DNA of 64,000 nucleotides from Rufibacter ruber. GTDB lineage: Bacteria > Bacteroidota > Bacteroidia > Cytophagales > Hymenobacteraceae. This document shows, one piece after another, positions 26,719 to 34,860 of the stretch; position 1 is the stretch's first letter; each line of letters starts with the position of its first letter. The stretch is from assembly GCF_001647275.1 (NCBI RefSeq), contig NZ_LRMM01000015.1, positions 1 through 64,000 of the forward strand, in the 5' to 3' direction. The notes below the pieces were generated by a model, which saw only the letters and a program-made list of their open reading frames with translations, had not been told where the DNA came from and did not search any database. The translations under genes were made by a program, and so were the position numbers.

Positions 26719-27795
26719 TTAATTTTTAATCTTATTCAATGCTTTTAACAGGTTAAAAAGCTTTTCTTCTCTTGCTTCTTCAGTAAAATTAGAGGCAACA
26801 ACATCTCTGGCAAGATTACCTAACAACTTGTAATCTGATGTAATAGCATTCAGGAGTACTTCCCGTAATTGATTCACATCACGCTTCTCCAAGATGAAAC
26901 CACATTTACCAATTATTTCAGGCATCCCGCCAACCTTACTCACTACTGGTATACAGCCACAAAGCATGCTTTCACTTAGGGCATTGGGGAATCCTTCTGA
27001 CATTGAAAGCTGCAAATAGAATTCATGAGCACTATACACCTCTTTTAAATTACTTATAGGGATCTTTGGTAACACTTGCACGTTTTCTGGTTTATCACGG
27101 AACTTGAAACCAGTAGGCGCTCCTACTATAGTAAATGATGCATCAGGTAATTGAGAAGCAACTTCTAAAATCAAATCTACACCTTTTAACCGCTGGGTGA
27201 ATTGCATATCCAAACCAGCACAAACTGTCAAAAATGATAGGGGCTTTCTTATTATAGTCTCTATAGGTTTCCAAAAATCAGCATTATACCCGTTATAAAT
27301 AACTGTATAAGGAGTCTTTAAATCTGGGCAATGGTATTTGAAACCTTGATATGGATAATCATCTGGCTGGTATTTATACTCCTGCCATACTAGCTTTTCA
27401 TGTACTGGGGAAATGTGTGCGGCCATCTGGTAAGACCAACGGGTAAATTTAGAAAGGAGAGGTTTGGCAAAGCATCCATACCCGATACTAGGAAACGACA
27501 CGCAATCTGTTCCTCCCGCTACAATCAAACAGGGCCTATTAAATAATTTTCCTAAAAGGGCAGGTAGAAAGGAATGGTAACCAGAGAACATGCAAACTAT
27601 AATTTTGGCTTGCCATATTTGCTTCATCAAAAAGAGAGCCTGTTGAAGCCACACGAAAGGTGTCTGCCATTTCTTCTTAGGAAGAAACCCTTTATGCCTC
27701 ACCTCGTATTCCTGCTCCATTAACGCAAGATCCTTTATTACAAAGGAAGAAAGCGCAGGATAAAAATATAAAAGGACCGGCCTCCTGTTCTGCAT
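26719..27795 (-). CDS. glycosyltransferase family 4
   Basis: 358 residues, GT-B fold. The C-terminal donor-binding region shows FLTVCAGLDMQFTQRLKGVD, VQVLPKIPISNLKEVYSAHE and the nucleotide-sugar motif LSMSEGFPNALSESMLCGCI (E-x7-E type). It ends 13 bases from the T9SS cargo gene in convergent orientation and shares its AT-rich composition, so the two may have been acquired together. Product glycan unknown. Confidence 0.87.
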   Translation of the reverse strand: MQNRRPVLLYFYPALSSFVIKDLALMEQEYEVRHKGFLPKKKWQTPFVWLQQALFLMKQIWQAKIIVCMFSGYHSFLPALLGKLFNRPCLIVAGGTDCVSFPSIGYGCFAKPLLSKFTRWSYQMAAHISPVHEKLVWQEYKYQPDDYPYQGFKYHCPDLKTPYTVIYNGYNADFWKPIETIIRKPLSFLTVCAGLDMQFTQRLKGVDLILEVASQLPDASFTIVGAPTGFKFRDKPENVQVLPKIPISNLKEVYSAHEFYLQLSMSEGFPNALSESMLCGCIPVVSKVGGMPEIIGKCGFILEKRDVNQLREVLLNAITSDYKLLGNLARDVVASNFTEEAREEKLFNLLKALNKIKN

Positions 27796-27820
27796 GTTGC
27801 GGTTGATTCAGTTGTACCCG

Positions 27821-28717
27821 TTACCGAAGGATATATTTTTCAATCAGGGACAATTTCTCTGGATGTACAAAGAAACAGTTCTTTGCTCCGTTGTCATTTT
27901 CGCGGGCCAAGGTTGAGACGTGCACCAAGCCGTCATTCAGATGCAGGTAAAAGCCGTAGCCATACTGCTTCATGGCCTCTTCCAGTTCATTTTCTATGAG
28001 TCCAAAGAGGATTTCGCAGACAATGATGGGCTTATGTTTTCTGATGGTAGCATCCATCCCTTTGATGATACTGGGTTCGGCTCCTTCGGCATCAATCTTC
28101 ACAAAGTCTACCTGCAGGTCAGACTGGCCCGGCTCCTGCAGAAGCGCGTCCAGGGTATAGCTGTGCACACTATACTTTGAAAATTGCCTTGGCTTCACAA
28201 AAAGGCTGGAAGAACCACCTAGGTTGTACTGGAGGTAACCGTACTTCTCACTTTTCACCTCAAAGAATTCCAGTTCGCCCACCTGATCTGAGAGAGCAGA
28301 TTTAAAAGTCTTTACCCGGCTGTTCAACCCGTTCAACTGTACATTTCTGTTCAGGAAATGATGAGAGGCGTTAGAAGGGTCAAAAGCCAGCACGTTGATA
28401 GTTGGATTGACAGTGGCAGCTACCAAAGAGAAAAGCCCGGCATTGGCGCCTATATCAACAAACCCTTTACAGTTTTGGATGATCTCTTCAAAGATCCCCA
28501 GGTATTCATAGGAATAAACCCCGTTCCAGAAGATCAGGTAACCTACATAATCTGTCTGGTTCGTTTCAAGCTTTATCTTCTCCCCATTTTTAAGCGTGAT
28601 ATCTAAGATGCCAGAAACCGGTAGCTTAAATTTGGGGAAAAGCAGCTTGTTTACATTCCGGAGGAAGTAATTCACCTGTGGTTGGTAAACCACTTTATAA
28701 AGAGGGGTTAAGTTCAT
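27821..28717 (-). CDS. FkbM family methyltransferase
   Basis: 298 residues with the FkbM-type SAM fold: FVDIGANAGLFSLVAATVNP (motif I), VLAFDPSNASHHFLNRNVQL (acidic loop) and FVKIDAEGAEPSIIKGMDA. FkbM-type enzymes O-methylate sugars or small molecules. In this cluster a surface sugar is the likely target (inference). It is 25 bases upstream of the glycosyltransferase on the same strand and likely in one transcript with it, the oxidoreductase and the aminotransferase. Confidence 0.87.
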   Translation of the reverse strand: MNLTPLYKVVYQPQVNYFLRNVNKLLFPKFKLPVSGILDITLKNGEKIKLETNQTDYVGYLIFWNGVYSYEYLGIFEEIIQNCKGFVDIGANAGLFSLVAATVNPTINVLAFDPSNASHHFLNRNVQLNGLNSRVKTFKSALSDQVGELEFFEVKSEKYGYLQYNLGGSSSLFVKPRQFSKYSVHSYTLDALLQEPGQSDLQVDFVKIDAEGAEPSIIKGMDATIRKHKPIIVCEILFGLIENELEEAMKQYGYGFYLHLNDGLVHVSTLARENDNGAKNCFFVHPEKLSLIEKYILR

Positions 28718-28740
28718 GGTGGGGCAGAGATAATGCTGGC

Positions 28741-29760
28741 TTACGCTTTGTTCTTCAGTTCATAAATTCGCTCAATGATCTCCACCACCTTCAGTCCTTC
28801 CAGCGCATTGGTAGTGGCAAAGGTCTTGCCCTTGAGCGTGTCAATCACGTTCTCAAAAATGAAGTGGTGGTTGGCGGCACTCCCTTTGTAGTGGCCGTAG
28901 TCATTGGCCGGGCTGCTGGGCGGCAGCTCAGGCATGGTGTAGCCCTGCACGTGGCAATATTCCACCTCGTTCATGTACTGGCCACCCACTTTGATACTGC
29001 CTTTCTCGCCAATAATGGTCATGCTGCTCTCCAGGTTGGTATCCCAAACGGCAGTGCTGTAGTTCAGGCACCCGTTTCCGCCGTTCATAAACTCAAACTG
29101 TATCAGGCCGCTGTCTTCAAAATCTGTGAGCGTGGCGTGGTTGAAGTCCATGAACCGGCCTGTTATATTTTTGATATCCCCGAAGAGCCAGTACATGATA
29201 TCAATAAAATGGCTGAACTGGGTGAACAAGGTGCCTCCATCCAGCGCCTGGTTTCCTTTCCAGGTACCGGCTTTGTAGTAGCGTTCATCCCGGTTCCAGT
29301 AGCAATTGATCTGCACCATGAAAATCTGCCCCAGCCGCTTCTCAGAAATCATCTCCTTTAACCACAAAGACGGCGGACTGTAGCGGTTCTGCATGACACA
29401 AAACACCAGTTTAGAAGTCTGCAGTGATTTATAGATGATGCGCTCACAGTCTGCTTTACTGAGGGCCATGGGTTTTTCACAGACCACATGGCTCCCGTTC
29501 TCCAGCGCCAGCATGGCCTGCTCAGCATGATAGCCGTTAGGGGTGCACACGCAGATGACATCGGCCTTGGGGCCGGAAGCCAGGTATTCTTCCATGCTCA
29601 GGAAGAAAGGAACGCCATAGTCCTCCACTTCCGCTCTACGGGCGGGGTCTGAATCTACCATGGCTATCAGCTCCCCTTCCGGATGGCGCTGTACCATGGT
29701 GGCGTGGCGTTTGCCAATATGGCCGGCCCCTATGACCGCAAAAGTTATTTTCTCTGACAT
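28741..29760 (-). CDS. Gfo/Idh/MocA family oxidoreductase
   Basis: 339 residues, NAD(P)-dependent sugar dehydrogenase. N-terminal Rossmann motif FAVIGAGHIGKRHATM, CVCTPNGYHAEQAMLAL, and HVVCEKPMALSKADCERI with the catalytic Lys of EKP. The C-terminal domain carries AGTWKGNQALDGGTLFTQFS. Its pairing with a DegT aminotransferase is the pattern of WbpB/WbpE-type synthesis of 3-amino-3-deoxy sugars, probably a UDP-2,3-diacetamido sugar precursor. The acyltransferase of that route is not in the window. Confidence 0.9.
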   Translation of the reverse strand: MSEKITFAVIGAGHIGKRHATMVQRHPEGELIAMVDSDPARRAEVEDYGVPFFLSMEEYLASGPKADVICVCTPNGYHAEQAMLALENGSHVVCEKPMALSKADCERIIYKSLQTSKLVFCVMQNRYSPPSLWLKEMISEKRLGQIFMVQINCYWNRDERYYKAGTWKGNQALDGGTLFTQFSHFIDIMYWLFGDIKNITGRFMDFNHATLTDFEDSGLIQFEFMNGGNGCLNYSTAVWDTNLESSMTIIGEKGSIKVGGQYMNEVEYCHVQGYTMPELPPSSPANDYGHYKGSAANHHFIFENVIDTLKGKTFATTNALEGLKVVEIIERIYELKNKA

Positions 29761-29774
29761 GAACTGCCTGTTGT

Positions 29775-29817
29775 GCGTTTTTGGCCTGTTTTCAGAAAAG
29801 TAGCCCGAAAACAGGAA
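29775..29817. repeat. dispersed palindrome, imperfect
   Basis: GCGTTTTTGGCCTGTTTTC with AAAAGTAGCCCGAAAACAGG, between the aminotransferase and oxidoreductase genes. Confidence 0.6.
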
Positions 29818-29839
29818 ATCTTAACTCTATTTTGTTGCT

Positions 29840-30970
29840 CTATTTCCGCAGAAACTCTATTACTGCGTTGGCAATGTATTGCTGTTGTTCCTGGGTAAGT
29901 TCTGTGTGCATGGGCAGGGAAAGTACAGTATGGCAGAGGCCTTCCGCCACCGGGAAGTCTCCCGCTTGGTAGCCCAGGTAGGCATAGGCGTCGTGGAGGT
30001 GCAGCGGCACCGGATAATACACCATGCTGGGGATGCCCTGCTCCTGCAGGTGGGCCTTTAAGGCGTCACGCTTCCCGGCAGAGACCTGCACGGTGTACTG
30101 GTGGAACACGTGCGAGCTGTAAGGGGCCAGGGTTGGGATTTTGATGCCCTCCACTTCGGCAAACGCCGAATCATAATTCATGGCTGCTTTCTGCCGGCGC
30201 TGAATAAAATCATCCAGGTGCTGCAGTTTTACATCTAGCAGGGCGGCCTGCAGAGTATCTAACCTGGAGTTCACCCCTACCCTGGAGTAATGGTATTTCT
30301 TGTGCTGCCCATGGTTGGCAATCTGCTGAAGCACTACTGCCAGCTCCTCGTCCTGGGTGAAAATAGCACCGCCGTCTCCCATGCACCCCAGGTTCTTTGA
30401 CGGAAAGAAAGACGTGGTGCCCACATGCCCAATAGTGCCTGCAAACGAGGTGCCCCCCTCTGCGTCTATGTATTCTGCCCCAATGGCCTGGGCATTGTCT
30501 TCAATCACAAACAGTTCCTGCGCAATGGCCAGATCCATGATTTCCTCCATAAGGGCACATTGCCCGAACAGGTGCACCGGCATAATGGCCACTGTTTTAT
30601 CTGTGATGGCGGCTCTTACGCGGTCTGGGTCCAGGCAGAACGTATCTGGCAGAACATCTACAAAAACCGGCTTGAGCCCCAGGAGCGCAATCACTTCGGC
30701 GGTAGCCACATAATTGAAGGCAGGCACAATTACCTCGCCCCCGGCGGGAAGATCCAGCGCCATGAGCGCAATCTGGAGGGCATCTGTACCGTTGGCGCAG
30801 GGAATGACATGGTTGGCCTGCAGGTACTGGGCCAGGTGCTGGGAGAATTCCTTTACCTGTGGGCCGTTGATAAAAGCTGTACTGTCTACCACAGCCTGCA
30901 TGGCTGCGTCAATCTGAGGTTTAAGGCGTTGGTACTGACCTTTCAGGTCTACCATCTGCAGTTGGTTCAT
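29840..30970 (-). CDS. DegT/DnrJ/EryC1/StrS aminotransferase
   Basis: 376 residues from the ATG at 30970 (MNQLQMVDLKGQYQRLKPQI). A PLP-dependent sugar aminotransferase that converts a 3-keto (or 4-keto) nucleotide sugar to the amino sugar. Features: HVIPCANGTDALQIALMAL, GGEVIVPAFNYVATAEVIAL, VIEDNAQAIGAEY (PLP-ring Asp) and FFPSKNLGCMGDGGAI with the Schiff-base Lys. The frame extends eight codons further, but two TATATTTG boxes lie at 30976-30996 on the minus strand, so the start at 30970 would be nearly leaderless. Confidence 0.92.
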   Translation of the reverse strand: MNQLQMVDLKGQYQRLKPQIDAAMQAVVDSTAFINGPQVKEFSQHLAQYLQANHVIPCANGTDALQIALMALDLPAGGEVIVPAFNYVATAEVIALLGLKPVFVDVLPDTFCLDPDRVRAAITDKTVAIMPVHLFGQCALMEEIMDLAIAQELFVIEDNAQAIGAEYIDAEGGTSFAGTIGHVGTTSFFPSKNLGCMGDGGAIFTQDEELAVVLQQIANHGQHKKYHYSRVGVNSRLDTLQAALLDVKLQHLDDFIQRRQKAAMNYDSAFAEVEGIKIPTLAPYSSHVFHQYTVQVSAGKRDALKAHLQEQGIPSMVYYPVPLHLHDAYAYLGYQAGDFPVAEGLCHTVLSLPMHTELTQEQQQYIANAVIEFLRK

Positions 30971-30975
30971 GCACA

Positions 30976-30996
30976 CAAATATAACAGGCAAATATA
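30976..30996 (-). promoter_or_regulatory. two overlapping candidate promoter boxes
   Basis: CAAATATA occurs twice (30976-30983 and 30989-30996), reading TATATTTG on the minus strand just before the aminotransferase ATG. No well-placed -33 TTG. Confidence 0.35.
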
Positions 30997-31195
30997 GGAA
31001 CTGTTGCTGGTAATCTCTTTACCGGCAGTCACTATAATTCAACAGACAAGCAATCAACCTATACCAATACTATCTTTATAATATTCAATTAAAAAACCAG
31101 AACCACCAATATATAATGCAAAATGCAACCTCAGTTACAGCACCCCGTTAAATAACCCATATTGAACTTTGAATAAAAGGCAAAACCACACAACT

Positions 31196-32098
31196 ATGAA
31201 AAAGCCAAATTTCTTTAAAAAACATATTTTTATCTATGGGGCGGTTCTGACCATGGGTTTCACGCAAGTGGCGTGTAACAGCACTGACCGCACTACTGCC
31301 ACCAACACAGAGGCTTCTGGCACCAGTGACCAGGCCTATAATGATTACAAGAGTTATGTCACTACGTATGAGTCTGACGTAAACGGCGGCTGGGACAGCA
31401 CCGAGACTGACTGGGATTCTCGCATGACCAGAGACCGCCAGCGGTATGACTCCCTGGAGTACGCGGTTTCAGGGTTTGAAAGCACCCTTGATGAAAACCA
31501 GAAAGCAGAATACGCCGAGTACCGCAGCCGCTACCAAAATGCGTGGCAGCAGCGGGAAGGCCAGTACAGCGCCTGGATGAACAACAACCAAAGCACCAGT
31601 GCCAGCTCAACCAACCGTAGCGCCGGTATGAGTTCAGAGGTTGACATGTCTTCTATGAACACAGAAAAGATCCCGTCTTATACCGCCCGTGACATCAGGG
31701 AAGCGTATGAGTCGTTTGTGTCACATGTAGAAAGCAACAAGTCAAACTACAGCAATGACGACTGGAAAACTGTTGAAATGTACTGGAACAAACTGGATGA
31801 CCGTAAAAACGCCATCCAGAGCGAACTGAGTGACAAAGACAAGTGGGAAATCGCCAAGGCGAAAACCAAGTACATTGCCATGAAGAATGCCAGTAAAGCC
31901 GGTAATACCGCCAGCAATGTGGGCTCCAGCCTGAAAGAAACCGGTAAAGATGTTTCTAACAGCAAAGTGGGCGAGAACGTGAAAGACGCCGGGCAAGCCG
32001 TTGGCTCTGGTGCAAAAAAAGCCGGGAAAGCCGTAGGCAACACCGTGAAGAAAGGTGCCAATAAAGTAGAAGACGCTTTTGACGGCGATGATAATTAA
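31196..32098 (+). CDS. lipoprotein with Gly/Ala/Lys-rich amphipathic tail
   Basis: 300 residues from the ATG at 31196; the earlier TTG at 31169 is less likely. The signal ends at FTQVAC. A polar, Ser/Asp-rich middle with two related helical stretches (AYNDYKSYVTTYESDVNGGW and AYESFVSHVESNKSNYSNDDW) is followed by a tail with repeats of the form KETGKDVSNSKVGENVKDAG and KKAGKAVGNTVKKGANKVED. The tail resembles LEA-like or entericidin-like amphipathic segments. No family recognised. A stress or envelope role is inference. Confidence 0.75.
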   Translation: MKKPNFFKKHIFIYGAVLTMGFTQVACNSTDRTTATNTEASGTSDQAYNDYKSYVTTYESDVNGGWDSTETDWDSRMTRDRQRYDSLEYAVSGFESTLDENQKAEYAEYRSRYQNAWQQREGQYSAWMNNNQSTSASSTNRSAGMSSEVDMSSMNTEKIPSYTARDIREAYESFVSHVESNKSNYSNDDWKTVEMYWNKLDDRKNAIQSELSDKDKWEIAKAKTKYIAMKNASKAGNTASNVGSSLKETGKDVSNSKVGENVKDAGQAVGSGAKKAGKAVGNTVKKGANKVEDAFDGDDN

Positions 32099-32124
32099 TC
32101 TTTGGTTTCTTCTTGTAGAAACGT

Positions 32125-32156
32125 AAAAAGCCCTGCCGCTTTGGCAGGGCTTTTTT
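32125..32156 (+). terminator. intrinsic terminator
   Basis: AAAAGCCCTGCC, loop, GGCAGGGCTTTTTT: a strong stem with a T run, 27 bases after the lipoprotein stop. Confidence 0.9.
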
Positions 32157-32159
32157 GTG

Positions 32160-32201
32160 CCTGTTTTAGGGCTGTTTTCAGAAAAACAGCCCTAAAACAG
32201 G
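32160..32201. repeat. dispersed palindrome with AGGGC/GCCCT core
   Basis: A perfect copy whose right arm forms the last codons and the TAG stop of the glycosyltransferase on the minus strand (Asn-Leu-Phe-stop). Confidence 0.8.
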
Positions 32202-33091
32202 TTTTGTTTCTGCAGGTAACGGGTTAGCAAGAGCAGCCGGTACAGGTCAAAACACCACAGGCGGGGGTTCTGGCTTAGGAGTTGCTGCTTAAGCATGGGA
32301 AGCAACCAGGTATTGCTCTGCTGGAGCAGTGGCACAGCCCCCCATTTCTTCGCCTTACAATACACCTGAAACAACCGGCTGTCTTTGCCCAACTGCAGCT
32401 GCCGGTGCAACCGCGCCAGGTTGTACACCGCCTGGTCTGCCTTAAGAAGGAAAAGCGGGCCAGGTTCAAGCCCCAGGTGCACCACCGGGTTCTCCAGATG
32501 CTGTACCGGCAGGCCTTTTTCCTGCAGCCGCCAGGCAAAGAGCGTGTCTTCATGCCCATACCCCTGCACCTGCGCCGCCAGAAAGTTCTCCAGGAACAGC
32601 GTTTTAGAAACGAGCATGTTACTGAAGAACAGGCGCTGGTAAGGGTTCTTCTGCCGCTCCGCACTGGTGGCCTGCTCTCTTGCCCTCCCATATTTCCACC
32701 GGAGAACCGCCTCTGCCGGATAGGTATCTGCATACGTAACCCCGCCCGCTACCACGGGCGCCTGCCCTTGCTGCACGTACTTTTGAAGGAAAAACAGGGA
32801 GGCCGGTAAGACATCATTGTCCAGGAAAAGCAGCGTGTGGAAAGCGGCCTCTGTGGCCAGTTGGTACCTGATCTGGGACCGGCCTACGTTTTGGGGCAGT
32901 TCCAGGTAAGTTACCTCCGGCAAGTTGCGGCACGCCCGGTTCTGTTTTTTAATTTCCTGGTTAGAGCCGTCATCATAAACCCTCACCTCAAAGGGAATGG
33001 TAAGAGACCTTGCCTGCTGCAGCAGCGCCTCAACCAGTGCAATAACCGGCTGGTTATAAACGGGAATGAGAACAGAAAGCTCAGATACCAT
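32192..33091 (-). CDS. family 2 glycosyltransferase
   Basis: 299 residues, GT2 fold. LSVLIPVYNQPVIALVEALL, VRVYDDGSNQEIK and LLFLDNDVLPASL (metal-binding DND) are visible, then GYGHEDTLFAWRLQEKGLPV with the catalytic region. No membrane segment. The stop codon lies inside the dispersed palindrome. It overlaps the end of the ABC ATPase gene by 11 bases, so it is co-transcribed downstream of it. Substrate unknown. Confidence 0.85.
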   Translation of the reverse strand: MVSELSVLIPVYNQPVIALVEALLQQARSLTIPFEVRVYDDGSNQEIKKQNRACRNLPEVTYLELPQNVGRSQIRYQLATEAAFHTLLFLDNDVLPASLFFLQKYVQQGQAPVVAGGVTYADTYPAEAVLRWKYGRAREQATSAERQKNPYQRLFFSNMLVSKTLFLENFLAAQVQGYGHEDTLFAWRLQEKGLPVQHLENPVVHLGLEPGPLFLLKADQAVYNLARLHRQLQLGKDSRLFQVYCKAKKWGAVPLLQQSNTWLLPMLKQQLLSQNPRLWCFDLYRLLLLTRYLQKQNLF

Positions 33092-33794
33092 CTACCAGCG
33101 AGAATTCTTCGCGGGCAGAATCAAGTACCCTGCCCCGTTCACACTTCAAGATGCGGCGCGGGTACCGTTGCAAGGTCTGGTGGTTGTGGGTAGCCATGAG
33201 TATAGCCGTCCCGCTGTTGTTGATCTCCTGAAACAGGCGCAAGATACTGTCAGTCACCTCGGGGTCCAGGTTGCCGGTGGGCTCATCTGCAAACAGAATG
33301 AGCGGTTCATTGAGCAGGGCGCGGGCAATCACTACCCGCTGCTGCTCCCCCCCGGAAAGCTGGTGGGGCATTTTATTGGCCGCAGAGTCCAGGCCCACCC
33401 GCATGAGCACCTCTGAAATCCGGTTTTTGATTTTAGACTTGTCGCTCCAGCCGGTTGCTTTCAACACAAACTTGAGGTTGTCTGCCACACTGCGGTCAAA
33501 CAGCAGCTGGAAATCTTGAAAGACAATCCCAATCTTGCGACGCAGAAATGGAACCTGCTTCCAGGTGACGCTGTGAATGTTAAACCCGGCCACCTGGGCG
33601 GTGCCCACTTTCAGTGGAAGATCAGCGTACAGGGTTTTAAGCAAGGAGCTTTTCCCGCTTCCGGTTCTGCCTACCAGGTACACAAACTCCCCTTTCTCAA
33701 TGGCAAAGCTCACCTCGCTCAAGATGGTGTTCACATCTTGAAAAATAGAGACTCTGTTTAAGACCACCACCGGGTTAGAGGAGAAATCTGCCAT
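33081..33794 (-). CDS. ftsE: FtsE-like ABC transporter ATP-binding protein
   Basis: 237 residues of the FtsE/MacB ATPase group. Walker [19 protein letters not shown] (about 40), signature [19 protein letters not shown], Walker [16 protein letters not shown] and the H-loop ATHNHQ. With the membrane protein FtsX it regulates peptidoglycan hydrolases at division. No ftsX is adjacent. The neighbouring genes are a glycosyltransferase and a short hypothetical gene. Another MacB-type ATPase is possible. Confidence 0.85.
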   Translation of the reverse strand: MADFSSNPVVVLNRVSIFQDVNTILSEVSFAIEKGEFVYLVGRTGSGKSSLLKTLYADLPLKVGTAQVAGFNIHSVTWKQVPFLRRKIGIVFQDFQLLFDRSVADNLKFVLKATGWSDKSKIKNRISEVLMRVGLDSAANKMPHQLSGGEQQRVVIARALLNEPLILFADEPTGNLDPEVTDSILRLFQEINNSGTAILMATHNHQTLQRYPRRILKCERGRVLDSAREEFSLVDGI

Positions 33795-33797
33795 AGG

Positions 33798-34001
33798 TTA
33801 TATTTCCAGTTTCTGTAATTTCCCGAACTCCAGGCCTTCTATCACGGCAGCCAAGGCTTCTTCCTTGCCTGCCAGGCCGTATCGGTCAATGTTTTTCAAA
33901 GGCCGGTCAGCCCGGAAATACGCAATCAGCACGAAGTTCTCATCGCGCAGCTGAATATAATCTGGAATCTTGGCCTTGCCTTTTACTTTGATGATGTACA
34001 C
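33798..34001 (-). CDS. short hypothetical protein
   Basis: 67 residues (MYIIKVKGKAKIPDYIQLRD, IAYFRADRPLKNIDRYGLAG), predicted as a small alpha/beta protein. It starts next to the AT-rich palindrome and ends three bases before ftsE, so it is in the same transcript. I do not recognise the family. The even codon use and tight spacing favour a real gene. Confidence 0.65.
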   Translation of the reverse strand: MYIIKVKGKAKIPDYIQLRDENFVLIAYFRADRPLKNIDRYGLAGKEEALAAVIEGLEFGKLQKLEI

Positions 34002-34010
34002 CTTTTTTTA

Positions 34011-34092
34011 ATTAGGGATTAGGAATTAAGAATTAGAAATGCACGAAAACACCTTCCAATTCTTAATTCCTAATTCTAAATTCTTAATTTAT
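34011..34092. repeat. AT-rich dispersed palindrome, full copy
   Basis: A left arm built of TTAGGAATTAAGAATT and a right arm AATTCTTAATTCCTAATTC flank a short GC-richer loop near 34040-34055. It fills the gap between the short hypothetical gene and fsa. Same family as 17050 and 63299. Confidence 0.7.
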
Positions 34093-34749
34093 TTACCCGT
34101 TTGCTTTTTTATGGTCTGCCAGGAATTTAGCCAGACCAATGTCGGTCAACGGGTGGTTCAGCAAACCGGTGATCACATTCAACGGGCAGGTCACCACATC
34201 AGCGCCAATCTCAGCACACTGCACCAGGTGCATCACGTGCCGAACGGAAGCCGCCAACACCTCTGTGGGGTATCCGTAGTTCTGATAAATCTGCACAATC
34301 TGCTCAATCAGGTTCAACCCGTCTGTAGAGATGTCATCTAAACGGCCCACAAACGGAGACACATAGGTAGCACCGGCTTTGGCGGCCAGCAATGCCTGTC
34401 CGGCTGAGAAAACGAGGGTACAGTTGGTTTTAATGCCTTTGTCTGTGAAATACTTGATGGCTTTTACACCGTCTTTGGTCATGGGCACTTTCACCACAAT
34501 ATTGGGGTGCAGTTGCGCCAGCTCCTCCCCCTCTTTCACCATGGTCTCAAAATCTGTGGCAATCACCTCCGCACTGATGTCACCGTCTACAATTTCGCAA
34601 ATGGCTTTGTAGTGCTTCATCACATTATCATAGCCAACAATGCCTTCTTTGGCCATCAATGACGGATTGGTAGTCACGCCGTCCAGTACGCCAAGGTCAT
34701 AGGCTTCACGGATTTCATTCAGGTTTGCGGTGTCAATGAAAAATTTCAT
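34093..34749 (-). CDS. fsa: transaldolase-like fructose-6-phosphate aldolase
   Basis: 218 residues from the ATG at 34749 ([20 protein letters not shown]), the size of the short transaldolase/FSA subfamily. It splits or forms sugar phosphates through a Schiff-base Lys, in [27 protein letters not shown] and [15 protein letters not shown] are diagnostic. The choice between transaldolase and fructose-6-phosphate aldolase cannot be settled from sequence. A TAGATTTG box on the minus strand at 34770-34777 may be the promoter. Confidence 0.92.
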   Translation of the reverse strand: MKFFIDTANLNEIREAYDLGVLDGVTTNPSLMAKEGIVGYDNVMKHYKAICEIVDGDISAEVIATDFETMVKEGEELAQLHPNIVVKVPMTKDGVKAIKYFTDKGIKTNCTLVFSAGQALLAAKAGATYVSPFVGRLDDISTDGLNLIEQIVQIYQNYGYPTEVLAASVRHVMHLVQCAEIGADVVTCPLNVITGLLNHPLTDIGLAKFLADHKKANG

Positions 34750-34769
34750 AGCAGATGGGTTTTGAAACA

Positions 34770-34777
34770 CAAATCTA
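34770..34777 (-). promoter_or_regulatory. candidate promoter box of fsa
   Basis: CAAATCTA reads TAGATTTG on the minus strand, about 20 bases before the ATG. Confidence 0.4.
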
Positions 34778-34860
34778 CTTTAAAGCATTTTTAAAAGCGA
34801 ACTGACAAGGGAAGTATTTTCTCATGGCTTTTACAGAAATAAAGGAAGGGTATTTGGTTG

